A stretch of 58,785 bases of DNA, taken from NCBI GenBank assembly GCA_002694465.1, contig NZMG01000036.1, positions 1 through 58,785 on the forward strand, given 5' to 3'. The position numbers and the translations under genes are program-made. Position 1 is the first letter of the stretch; every line of letters begins with the position of its first letter. Below, piece by piece: positions 34,006 through 41,836 of this stretch. The DNA is from Flavobacteriaceae bacterium (lineage in GTDB: Bacteria; Bacteroidota; Bacteroidia; Flavobacteriales; Flavobacteriaceae). The notes beneath the pieces are model-generated. The model saw only the letters and a list, made by a program, of their open reading frames with translations. It made no database searches and was not told the DNA's origin.

Positions 34006-36912
34006 TTATAAAGTGGCATTAAGTGAAATTTCTTTTTTGGTGTCTATTTTTGGCGAAATAGATTCTAAATAATCCGAACTAAGCGCTTTTTTATTTTCCA
34101 CAAAAGGACGAATTTGAAACAGCCATAATTGCCCATCTTTAAAGCCTAATTCTACATCATACGCACCTGTATAATCGGGATGTAATTGATCCATTAACTC
34201 CCTCACTTGCTCTGTTAATTTACAAATTTGAGTGATGTTTTTTTCGGTTAAAATACGCGATTCAAAAGTGGCCATATTTTTTTGAGTACCTCCGGTTTTT
34301 GGCAACGAATTGAAATAGGGCTCTCTAGCCGGTGCTAATAAATCGTAGGTTTCATCCATTCTAATTAGATACGTTTCGGCAATTTGCCCGTCAACAGCGC
34401 CCCCAGCTCCTCTGCTAAAGGCGACCGTGATATCGGCTCCATTTCCAGATTGTATTCCTTTGGTAATCATCACCCCGCTATAATCTACATCGACACTTGG
34501 GATAATTAAAATCGATGGGAAAACATTCTCGGGGTTTAATAAATACTTTTGACGCCATTTAAAACTTCGTTCGGTATAGGGAGAGGCCCACACCGCTTTA
34601 ATTCCGTCCCAAATTTTCTGACTTTCCACTACATTAAACAAGGTTAAATTAAGCCCTGCCCCTGTAAAGTCCTTTAAATCCTCCATATTGGTGTCACTTC
34701 TCAAGAATACAGGTATATTTCCCATAGGTGCTTTTAAAACCGATTTAAAATGGTCTTCCAGCGATTTCTTAAAATCACTTTTTAAGGGCATGTCTTTGAT
34801 GGCCGCTCGTAAGGTCTCCAATTTTTTTAGTTGAAAGCCTTCCACTTCGGCTTCAGAAGTTCCAGCTTTTCTCATTGATTCGGCTTGCTCAAACATAGCC
34901 GTCAAAAACCCCCAATAGGTCGTGTTTTGATTGGGCATATTCTGGTCCATATGACTTTTAAAAATTCCGAAGGGAATTACTAGGCCTTCCACCACGTTAT
35001 CTGGAAACATTTTTTTAAGTTGCCCCAAATTGGCTGCTTTTGGCCCGCAAATGTTACCAGATGAAGTAGCATCCACATCACGAAGATTTAAAATAGCATT
35101 TTGGTCTAATCGAATTTTATCTACAGGTACTTCAATTTTATCTTCTTTACGCTCCTTTTTTTCAAAAAGAGCTTTTTCGGTCGCACTCATTTCTGCTTCT
35201 AATTTAAGAATCACTGTCCCTTGATTGGATACTGCGTAAAACACATTTTTACCTTCGTACTTTTTTAAGCTTTTCAAATTGTCTGAAGAAAGCGCAGCAT
35301 TCGGAATCCCTAAATTTCTCGCCAATAACTGTACATGAGACACCATATTTCCTTCTTCTACTGTCGCAATACCTGCTACGGGTTTTAGGTCGGCGGGTGG
35401 TCTTTGAAAAATATATATTTTGTCTGAAGACACCTCAACACTTTCTGGATCTTCGGAAACCACCACCAGTTCCCCAAAAGCATATCCAGGGTTAAGACCG
35501 CGAAGAGAGCTTGTGTTTTGTAAATCGAGTACTTTATTACTAAAATTAGAAGCTTCTGCAAGATAATTTCCCAATTCACCCACACTTTGTCCCAAATGCA
35601 AGGTGATGGAACCCCTAATTCTATCATCAATAAATCCATAGGCCTTAGGTTCAAATGCAGTATACATATTGACAACTTCTTGGTAATATGCTTTTACCAT
35701 GGATGCGCTCCATTCCACTTCCCCACGTGCAGCGATTAAAATATTATTCAACTCAGCTAGCGTTGTTGTACCGTTATTTTTTGGTTTTAGGATTTTTTCA
35801 ATTTGACTCCATTCCCATAATTCAATATTTCCTGCACCTACGTTAGCCATTCCTAAGAAATAAATTTTCTGAAGTAATTCGTTGAGTGTTTTTGGTTCCC
35901 ATTTTGGAGATTCTTTAAAAATGACCGTTTCCAACTTTAAAGAAATATCCATTAATTTTAATCTCGTGATTACCCGTTTTTCAGAAAGAATTCCTTTTCG
36001 TATTTGTAGTAATAACTCCGAACTATTTTTCACCACCTCTGAAGCATTTTGCACGTTTGTTTTTGAAATAAAATCCTGAATGGCATTTCCTAGGGGAGTG
36101 CCTTTAAGTAAGGTGTCCTTATACAAAAGACTTGAAAGGTCTATGGGTTGGTAAAACTGAACCATGGTCTCCACCAATTCATCTAATTGTTTTGAAACAG
36201 AGGCCGAGAGTCGCGATTGATTTTGTTGCTTAAAAGACTTTACTTTTTCAACATCTGAAACTTCAGGTTGGCTGTGAATTTTCACCCGTAAATTCATAAA
36301 TCGAGGTTCGATATCACTAATGGTTTTAGATTGACTGCGCATTAATTGTGCAAGATTATCATCGCCACTATGTGGCACATCCTTTAAACTTTCTCGTATT
36401 AGAAAAAACTTTTGCTCAATATTCTTATCGTTAGCCAGAATCCATTTATAAAAATCTCTACCCGCTTCTTGTTCATCTTCATATTGAATAGAACCGCGGT
36501 AAAATTGTGCTTTTTCCAAAATCCATCCATTGTCAATTCCGTATAGGTATTTCCCTAGTTGATATTGTTTTAATCTAGAGTTGTTACGGGCTTCATCCCA
36601 AAGGGATTCCTTTTTAGTATAGGCCAAGATTTGTGCTAAAAAAATATGATTTTCTTTACCTATTTTTTCAACCACCTCTTTATATCGTGCGTGCTGAACT
36701 CCAGGACCAATATTTGCTGGACAAGGGTCTTTGGGTTGACGAATACTTCCATCTTCACAAAACCATCGTATATCGCGATAAGGACCTCTTTCGTCTGCTT
36801 TAAAGCCTTTTATCTGCGCTTTTAATGCATCGTTACTTAATGTTTGAGCTTGAGCTGGTCCTAAAATTAGGATGCTCAGCGCAATAAAAAAAAGAATTCT
36901 ATTTACATTCAT
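34006..36912 (-). CDS. Exported phosphohistidine-swivel/ATP-grasp protein (PEP synthase-related dikinase without PEP barrel)
   Basis: 968 residues. Signal peptide about 1-22 (ILGPAQA-Q). Residues 25-430 are a mostly helical N-terminal region starting GPYRDIRWFCEDG, with Cys52 and Cys64 that could form a disulphide. About 475-570 is a PEP-utiliser swivel domain with the phosphoryl-acceptor-like His526 in EGNMVSHVQLLARNLGIP. About 610-940 is a PPDK-type ATP-grasp domain: GPKAANLGQL, PVFLRSDTNMEDLKDFTGAG, DYSGVMIT, AYDVELGFKDGQLWLFQIRP. The order His then ATP-grasp is that of glucan, water dikinase, the reverse of PEP synthase, and the PEP/pyruvate barrel is missing. The substrate is unknown. 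An ATP-grasp enzyme in the periplasm would need exported nucleotide. Confidence 0.82.
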   Translation of the reverse strand: MNVNRILFFIALSILILGPAQAQTLSNDALKAQIKGFKADERGPYRDIRWFCEDGSIRQPKDPCPANIGPGVQHARYKEVVEKIGKENHIFLAQILAYTKKESLWDEARNNSRLKQYQLGKYLYGIDNGWILEKAQFYRGSIQYEDEQEAGRDFYKWILANDKNIEQKFFLIRESLKDVPHSGDDNLAQLMRSQSKTISDIEPRFMNLRVKIHSQPEVSDVEKVKSFKQQNQSRLSASVSKQLDELVETMVQFYQPIDLSSLLYKDTLLKGTPLGNAIQDFISKTNVQNASEVVKNSSELLLQIRKGILSEKRVITRLKLMDISLKLETVIFKESPKWEPKTLNELLQKIYFLGMANVGAGNIELWEWSQIEKILKPKNNGTTTLAELNNILIAARGEVEWSASMVKAYYQEVVNMYTAFEPKAYGFIDDRIRGSITLHLGQSVGELGNYLAEASNFSNKVLDLQNTSSLRGLNPGYAFGELVVVSEDPESVEVSSDKIYIFQRPPADLKPVAGIATVEEGNMVSHVQLLARNLGIPNAALSSDNLKSLKKYEGKNVFYAVSNQGTVILKLEAEMSATEKALFEKKERKEDKIEVPVDKIRLDQNAILNLRDVDATSSGNICGPKAANLGQLKKMFPDNVVEGLVIPFGIFKSHMDQNMPNQNTTYWGFLTAMFEQAESMRKAGTSEAEVEGFQLKKLETLRAAIKDMPLKSDFKKSLEDHFKSVLKAPMGNIPVFLRSDTNMEDLKDFTGAGLNLTLFNVVESQKIWDGIKAVWASPYTERSFKWRQKYLLNPENVFPSILIIPSVDVDYSGVMITKGIQSGNGADITVAFSRGAGGAVDGQIAETYLIRMDETYDLLAPAREPYFNSLPKTGGTQKNMATFESRILTEKNITQICKLTEQVRELMDQLHPDYTGAYDVELGFKDGQLWLFQIRPFVENKKALSSDYLESISPKIDTKKEISLNATL

Positions 36913-36998
36913 AAGACATCAAATAGGTAAGAATTGATTTTAGTAAAATACAAAAGTTTTCTTGAAATTAACAGGATTTATTGAGAATAAATAGTTAC

Positions 36999-37041
36999 TG
37001 ACTATCGTCATATTTTAATTTAATAAACGGCTTTATTTTTA
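36999..37041 (+). promoter_or_regulatory. Crp/Fnr-like palindrome and -7 box of the hpf-usp operon
   Basis: TGACTATCGTCA (36999-37010, centre 37004.5) with TATTTTTA (37034-37041) followed by C; spacing 29.5 bases. It lies between divergent genes and could also act on the dikinase gene starting at 36912, though no matching -7 box is seen on that side. Confidence 0.7.
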
Positions 37042-37065
37042 CTTCATAATAAAAAAAGTAAACCA

Positions 37066-37368
37066 ATGACTGTAGATTTTCAATTTGTAAAAATTCCTGT
37101 AAGTGAAGCACTCAAAGAGTATACCACAAAGAAGCTTCAAAAAATAGAAACTAAATATAACTGGGTTATACATACTGAAGTGTTTTTTAAAATAGAAAAT
37201 GATGCTTTGGGCGAAAAAATTTGCGAAATGGAATTAAGCCTTCCAGGGCCAAAGATATTTGCATCTTCCAAAGAGAAAAATTTTGAAATGGCTGTAAAAG
37301 AAACCATTTCAGATATACAAAAACAACTAAAAAAACGTAAAGAGCTCACTTTTAGAGCTAACCATTAA
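37066..37368 (+). CDS. Ribosome hibernation-promoting factor (HPF/RaiA family), short form
   Basis: 100 residues. The fold signature is present: FQFVKIPVSEALKEYTTKKL at the start, then a second half with KIFASSKEKNFEMAVKETIS and a basic end (QKQLKKRKE). Such proteins bind the 30S decoding centre and idle ribosomes in starvation or low energy. It lacks the C-terminal dimerisation domain of long HPF. It is the first gene of a two-gene operon with a USP protein and carries the palindrome promoter, which suggests induction at low oxygen. Confidence 0.88.
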   Translation: MTVDFQFVKIPVSEALKEYTTKKLQKIETKYNWVIHTEVFFKIENDALGEKICEMELSLPGPKIFASSKEKNFEMAVKETISDIQKQLKKRKELTFRANH

Positions 37369-37378
37369 AATTAATCTT

Positions 37379-38215
37379 ATGAAAAAAATATTAGTACCAA
37401 TCGATTTTTCCGATCATTCTGAATATGCCCTTGAAGTTGCGGTAACTTTAGCAAAAAGACACAATACAGAACTTGTTGCGCTACATATGATGGGATTATC
37501 CCAAGCAGTAATAAACAAAGAAGACTCTAAGGATATGATGGAGGCTATGTTTTATATGAAACTTGCCGAAAAACGATTTAATGAATTTTTAGATAGAGAA
37601 TACTTAAAAGGTGTTACAGTGCATACTACGGTTCAAAATTATAAGCAATTTCACGAAATAGACAGTGTAGCTCAGGAGTTCAATTGCGACTTAATTGTTA
37701 TGGGTTCCCACGGCAGTAGCGGCATAAAAGAAGTTTTTGTGGGTTCTAATACCGAAAAAGTGGTACGTACTTCAGAAATACCTGTTCTAGTTATTAAGCA
37801 TAAAGTCAAGGAATTTAAAATGGATACTGTTGTATTTGCATCCAATTTTGATAAAGAAGCCATTGTAGTATTTAGAAAAGCAAAAAAGCTTTTTGATGTT
37901 CTTGGAGCTAAATTAAAACTTGTCTTTATTAATACTCCTGGAGATGGATTTAGAAGTACTAAAGAAATGAATGAAATAATGCTACAGTTTTTAATGGAAG
38001 CAAAAGTAAACCAAGACTATACTTTAAAAGATATTTCTACCTACAACGCATATACGGTAGAAGAAGGAGTTTATGGTTATAGTACCCTTATTAATGCAGA
38101 TGCCATAGCGATGCCAACCCATGGCCGTAGAGGATTGGCACACTTTTTCTCTGGAAGTATTAGTGAAGATTTGGTAAATCATTCAAAATTACCCGTTGTT
38201 ACTTTTAAAATGTAA
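37379..38215 (+). CDS. Tandem universal stress protein (both domains with ATP motif)
   Basis: 278 residues, two USP domains (about 1-140 and 145-278). The first begins KKILVPIDFSDHSEYAL and ends with the ATP-loop pattern G-2X-G-9X-G(S/T) in MGSHGSSGIKEVFVGSNTEK. The second keeps a similar loop (THGRRGLAHFFSGSIS). Of the five USP proteins in this region, this is the only one with both loops intact. It follows hpf by 10 bases. Cytoplasmic; role in energy-stress survival inferred from operon and promoter. Confidence 0.9.
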   Translation: MKKILVPIDFSDHSEYALEVAVTLAKRHNTELVALHMMGLSQAVINKEDSKDMMEAMFYMKLAEKRFNEFLDREYLKGVTVHTTVQNYKQFHEIDSVAQEFNCDLIVMGSHGSSGIKEVFVGSNTEKVVRTSEIPVLVIKHKVKEFKMDTVVFASNFDKEAIVVFRKAKKLFDVLGAKLKLVFINTPGDGFRSTKEMNEIMLQFLMEAKVNQDYTLKDISTYNAYTVEEGVYGYSTLINADAIAMPTHGRRGLAHFFSGSISEDLVNHSKLPVVTFKM

Positions 38216-38237
38216 TGACGATGTTTAGTTTTTTGGT

Positions 38238-38270
38238 AAAAAAAGCCGAAATGAAAGTTTCGGCTTTTGT
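38238..38270. terminator. Bidirectional terminator between usp and deoC
   Basis: AAAAGCCGAAA (38241-38251) and TTTCGGCTTTT (38258-38268) form an 11-base stem with a short loop, with A-run and T-run on opposite sides. Confidence 0.85.
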
Positions 38271-38914
38271 TATTGTGTTTGTATAAGTTGAATTCCGTTA
38301 GAAGTGCCAATTCTACTTACTCCATGGGCAATATATTCTATGGCTTCTTTTCCCGTTTTTATTCCGCCAGAGGCTTTAATCTTTACCTTCATACTAACGG
38401 CTTCGCGCATTAACTGAATATCTTCTAAGGTAGCACCTCCGGTCCCAAATCCTGTGGAGGTTTTTACGTAATCTGCGCCCGCCTTTTCAGCAATGGAACA
38501 GGCAAGTGTTTTTTCTTCATCGGTAAGGTAGCACGTTTCAAGAATCACCTTTAAAACTTTAGTGCCAATCCCTTTTTTTACTGCTGAAATTTCTTCACGT
38601 ACACTTTTAATGAGCCCAGATTTTAAGAAACCTATATTCATAACCATATCAATTTCATCGGCACCTTCTTCAATACATTTTTTTGCTTCATAAACTTTCG
38701 TATCGGCGCTCATGGCACCTAACGGAAATCCCACTGTAGCTGCTACTCTTACCTTTTCAAATTTTAATAGATTTACAGCCAAATGAACATACCCGCTATT
38801 TACGCATACGGCATAAAATTGATGTGCTATGGCTTCGTTGCATAATTGGGTAATCTCTTCAGGTGTTGCTGTAGGCTTTAACAGCGTATGATCTATAAAT
38901 TGATTCAGTAGCAT
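38270..38914 (-). CDS. deoC: Deoxyribose-phosphate aldolase
   Basis: 214 residues. The class I aldolase barrel shows IDHTLLKPTATPEEI, CVNSGYV, VAATVGFPLGAMSADTK, GADEIDMVMNIG, KVILETCYL, the Schiff-base Lys in DYVKTSTGFGTGGAT, and KASGGIKTG. It splits 2-deoxyribose 5-phosphate into acetaldehyde and glyceraldehyde 3-phosphate in deoxynucleoside catabolism. It is the last gene of a leftward group TerB-like, DUF3298-like, thioredoxin, deoC. Confident. Confidence 0.96.
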   Translation of the reverse strand: MLLNQFIDHTLLKPTATPEEITQLCNEAIAHQFYAVCVNSGYVHLAVNLLKFEKVRVAATVGFPLGAMSADTKVYEAKKCIEEGADEIDMVMNIGFLKSGLIKSVREEISAVKKGIGTKVLKVILETCYLTDEEKTLACSIAEKAGADYVKTSTGFGTGGATLEDIQLMREAVSMKVKIKASGGIKTGKEAIEYIAHGVSRIGTSNGIQLIQTQ

Positions 38915-38917
38915 AAA

Positions 38918-39214
38918 TTATGAATGACTTTGAATGAGTAGTACCAACTCGTGTTTCTGAAGCACTCCAGATTGCCTCCAAACTTGCTTTCCGTCCTTAT
39001 AAAGAATCAAGGTTGGAACGCCCCTAACTTGGTATTGAGAAGCCAACGTTTGGTTTTTATCTACATCAATTTTAATGATTTTTATTGTATCTCCTACTTC
39101 ATCCTTTACTTGTTTTAATATGGGAGCGAGCATTTTGCAGGGTCCACACCAATCTGCAGAAAAATCTACCAACACTAATTTTTGGGAGGCAATTATTTCA
39201 TTAAAACTACTCAT
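38918..39214 (-). CDS. trxA: Thioredoxin
   Basis: 98 residues, compact thioredoxin fold with active-site DWCGPCKMLAP and the cis-Pro loop VRGVPTLILYKDGK. No signal peptide, so cytoplasmic. It lies 3 bases upstream of deoC and 2 bases downstream of the lipoprotein gene. It reduces protein disulphides; the specific partner cannot be told. There may be other thioredoxins in the genome. Confidence 0.92.
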   Translation of the reverse strand: MSSFNEIIASQKLVLVDFSADWCGPCKMLAPILKQVKDEVGDTIKIIKIDVDKNQTLASQYQVRGVPTLILYKDGKQVWRQSGVLQKHELVLLIQSHS

Positions 39215-39216
39215 TT

Positions 39217-40092
39217 TTAGGCTTTAAGTGGGTTTAAGTTATAACGGCGTAATACGGGCATTAGTTTTTCTATGGGAACAATAATTGAAAATTCTCCCGT
39301 GTAAGCTGGACAAATAACGCAATCTTCGAAGTAAAATTCAACCGATTTGTCATCGACCACAAAGTTGTTTTTATATCTAAAAAAGTCATCTTGGGTAATT
39401 TCCCAACAATCATAATACATATTTCCAGATTTTATTCTTTCAAAGATAAGCTCATTTATTATTTTTCTGAGTTCTTCTTCGGTTCCCTGGCTAAAAAAAT
39501 CTTCATATTTCATAAAGACACCTCGTTCCAAATCGAAATTTAAACAATCGAACGTAAACGATGGGTGCATGGCACCAGAATAGTAGTTTTCTTTGTAAAA
39601 AAGCACACTCACCAGTCGCTCATTTACATTATAAACTTTATAATTTACGATGCGTTTTTCGCGTAATTGATGGATTCGTAAGGTATCGCACAGTAGTTCT
39701 TTGTCCTCAAGAATTTGAGCTTCCACTTCTTTAATGTTGAGGTATTTTTGTAAAATAAATTCGTTAAAATTTACGTGTGTGGGTTTCAAGTTTTGATTGA
39801 GATAGGGATAGTTGAAATCCAACACATAGAAATCTGTTTCCTTAAAAAAATCTTTGTCGACTAGTAATTTATCTAATTCCTTTTTTTCGTCTGGTTTCTC
39901 TATAAGTTCTTTCCTTTTTATTTCAATTTTTTTTTGGTTTTCTATGTCTTTATCCCTTTGGGTTACCTTAATAGAATCATTAAGACGTAATTCTTTTATC
40001 TCTGGATCAAGTAAAGGTTCGACGTTCATTGCGTCATTTTTACAAGCAGAAACTAACAATAGAAGAAAGAGAAGAAAAAGTAGGTTTTTCAT
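39217..40092 (-). CDS. DUF3298/RsiV-like lipoprotein
   Basis: 291 residues from the ATG at 40092. An upstream extension to 40179 encodes no signal sequence and overlaps the preceding gene. The lipoprotein signal LLFLLFLLLLVSAC ends at Cys17. A charged Lys/Glu-rich linker (about 30-85) precedes the C-terminal region: RLVSVLFYKENYYSGAMHP, then TFDCLNFDLERGVFMKYEDFF and EFYFEDCVICPAYTGEFSII, the DUF3298-type pattern also found in the RsiV lysozyme-sensing domain. Function unknown; likely faces the periplasm. Confidence 0.8.
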   Translation of the reverse strand: MKNLLFLLFLLLLVSACKNDAMNVEPLLDPEIKELRLNDSIKVTQRDKDIENQKKIEIKRKELIEKPDEKKELDKLLVDKDFFKETDFYVLDFNYPYLNQNLKPTHVNFNEFILQKYLNIKEVEAQILEDKELLCDTLRIHQLREKRIVNYKVYNVNERLVSVLFYKENYYSGAMHPSFTFDCLNFDLERGVFMKYEDFFSQGTEEELRKIINELIFERIKSGNMYYDCWEITQDDFFRYKNNFVVDDKSVEFYFEDCVICPAYTGEFSIIVPIEKLMPVLRRYNLNPLKA

Positions 40093-40102
40093 ATCAAATA
40101 GT

Positions 40103-40507
40103 TTATTTTTTAAAGAGTAATTGTAGTTTTCCCAAAAGCATGAGTTCGCTTTTGTTTTTGCCAGCAAAGGCGTCCGCAATTGCGTGGGCTGTTTTAATTA
40201 TGAGGTCTTTCCTTTTTTTTGTAAATAATTTGGGATGCTCTTTGTAAAAGGAGGCAAAACTTTCAAAACAAGTATCTGCATCAAGGCTTTCATAATCAAG
40301 CCAATCAAAAACAATTTCCAATTGGTACGAGGCATCCACCCCAAATTCATCTTCAAAATCGTCAAGATTTTTCCAATGATCTACTATCATGTTGTGTAAA
40401 CTATCATACTCGGTTTTACGTATCACTTTATCTGCTGCAGCCACGGCAAAAAAGAGTTCCCCGGTTTTTTGATAGAATTCAAGTTGGCTTTTATTTAGTT
40501 CGCTCAT
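40103..40507 (-). CDS. TerB-like small helical protein
   Basis: 134 residues, all helical. GELFFAVAAADKVIRKTEYD near the N-terminus resembles the AADGxI...E metal-binding loop of TerB-like proteins, and the C-terminus TAHAIADAFAGKNKSELMLL fits the second half of that fold. The assignment is moderate because the acidic loop is degenerate (AADK rather than AADG). It is the first gene of the leftward group ending in deoC. Its minus-strand promoter has a TAATTTTA box exactly 29.5 bases from the centre of the Crp/Fnr-like palindrome at 40560. Confidence 0.65.
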   Translation of the reverse strand: MSELNKSQLEFYQKTGELFFAVAAADKVIRKTEYDSLHNMIVDHWKNLDDFEDEFGVDASYQLEIVFDWLDYESLDADTCFESFASFYKEHPKLFTKKRKDLIIKTAHAIADAFAGKNKSELMLLGKLQLLFKK

Positions 40508-40528
40508 AGTCGAAAATATTTAATAGGA

Positions 40529-40604
40529 TAAAATTAAAACTCCCTGATAGTTTTTTTTATGATTAAAATCAGTTCTCAATTTTATATAAAATTGGCTACA
40601 TTTG
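40529..40604. promoter_or_regulatory. Divergent promoter region with Crp/Fnr-like palindrome (TerB-like gene and histidine kinase)
   Basis: TGATTAAAATCA (40560-40571, centre 40565.5). Leftward, TAATTTTA (40536 to 40529 on the minus strand) begins 29.5 bases away. Rightward, TACATTTG (40597-40604) begins 31.5 bases away and ends 4 bases before the kinase ATG, so that transcript would be leaderless. This suggests autoregulation of the two-component genes. Confidence 0.65.
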
Positions 40605-40608
40605 AGAA

Positions 40609-41832
40609 ATGGATTTCTACGGCAAAGAGAAAGGATTATTCGACCTTTTAACCGAAACAATTTCGGAGGGAATTGTTATCGTAAATGCAAAGCAAACGAT
40701 TGTGACACTTAACGAAACTTTGGCCCAATTATTTGGGTATAACAAGGAAGAATTGATTGGTCAACCCTTAGAAATACTAATTCCACAGCGGTACCATCAC
40801 AACCACTCGTCTCATGTAAAAACGTTTTTGAAGAATTCGGAAAAGCGTATTATGGGTCAAGGAAGAGAGTTGTTTGGTATTCGAAAAGATGGTTCTCAGT
40901 TCCCATTAGAAGTTGGGTTAAAACCATTTCAATCAAACGGAGAAATAAATGTGATGGCGCTGGTCATAGACATAACCTTGCGAAAGCAACATGAACAAGA
41001 ATTAAAGGATTTAAATAATCAATTGGAACAAAAAGTAAATGAACGCACCCAAGAACTTCAAGCATCTATTTTACAGCTTGAGAATGAAATAGAGAAGCGA
41101 AAGGATGCCGAAAATAAAATAAAGGAATCGCTCCGTAAGGAACGAGAGCTAAATGAGTTAAAGACAAAGTTTTTGTCACTTGTATCTCACGAATTTAAAA
41201 CTCCTTTAAGTGGAATATTATCCTCAACATCTCTCATTGGTAAATACACCCAAACGGAACAACAAGAAAAACGTGAAAAACATATAAAAACAATAACCAG
41301 TAAGGTAAAGTATCTTAATAATATACTAGACGATTTTCTTTCGGTAGAACGGCTGGAGACTGGTAAAGTAAATTATAAAATAACGCTGTTTCCCCTAAGT
41401 AAAGTAATTAACGAAGTAATTTACAATGCCAATATGCTTTTAAAAGAAGGGCAAATTATTAATTATCCAGAAGGTATTGATGACATAGAAATTAATTTCG
41501 ATGAAAAAGTATTGGAACTTGTTTTGTCTAATTTGGTCAATAATGCCATTAAATATTCACCAGAAAACACGAACATAGATTTAAAGGTGTTTCAAAAAGA
41601 AAAGAGCCTTCAAATTACAATTATAGATCAAGGTATTGGAATTCCAAAAAAGGAGCAAAAATTCATATTTAATCGTTATTTTAGGGCAGAGAATGCCTTA
41701 CTAAACCAAGGAACAGGAATAGGACTTAATATTGCCAAAAGCCATTTGGAAAATCTTGGTGGTGGTATTACTTTTGAAAGCAAAGAAAATGAGGGGAGCT
41801 CTTTTGCGATAGAAATTCCTACGTCAAAATAA
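40609..41832 (+). CDS. PAS-domain sensor histidine kinase (FixL-like PAS)
   Basis: 407 residues, no membrane helix, so cytoplasmic. PAS domain about 15-125 with RYHHNHSSHVKTF and GQGRELFGIRKDGSQFPLEV. Aligned by eye on FixL, His66 falls at the heme-ligand position, but the same pattern occurs in many non-heme PAS domains. A coiled coil spans about 130-185. The HisKA box has His194 in LVSHEFKTPLSGI. The HATPase has NLVNNAIKYSPENT, DQGIGIPKKEQKFIF and GTGIGLNIAK. The response-regulator gene starts 4 bases after the stop, so they are a pair. The signal may be oxygen or redox (inference). Confidence 0.92.
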   Translation: MDFYGKEKGLFDLLTETISEGIVIVNAKQTIVTLNETLAQLFGYNKEELIGQPLEILIPQRYHHNHSSHVKTFLKNSEKRIMGQGRELFGIRKDGSQFPLEVGLKPFQSNGEINVMALVIDITLRKQHEQELKDLNNQLEQKVNERTQELQASILQLENEIEKRKDAENKIKESLRKERELNELKTKFLSLVSHEFKTPLSGILSSTSLIGKYTQTEQQEKREKHIKTITSKVKYLNNILDDFLSVERLETGKVNYKITLFPLSKVINEVIYNANMLLKEGQIINYPEGIDDIEINFDEKVLELVLSNLVNNAIKYSPENTNIDLKVFQKEKSLQITIIDQGIGIPKKEQKFIFNRYFRAENALLNQGTGIGLNIAKSHLENLGGGITFESKENEGSSFAIEIPTSK

Positions 41833-41836
41833 ATTT

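Noticed and set aside
34006..36912. Calling the exported ATP-grasp protein PEP synthase
   Set aside because: The PEP/pyruvate-binding barrel is missing, the domain order is reversed and a signal peptide is present.
40093..40179. N-terminal extension of the DUF3298-like lipoprotein
   Set aside because: The extension overlaps the TerB-like gene, and the lipoprotein signal begins at the ATG 40092.
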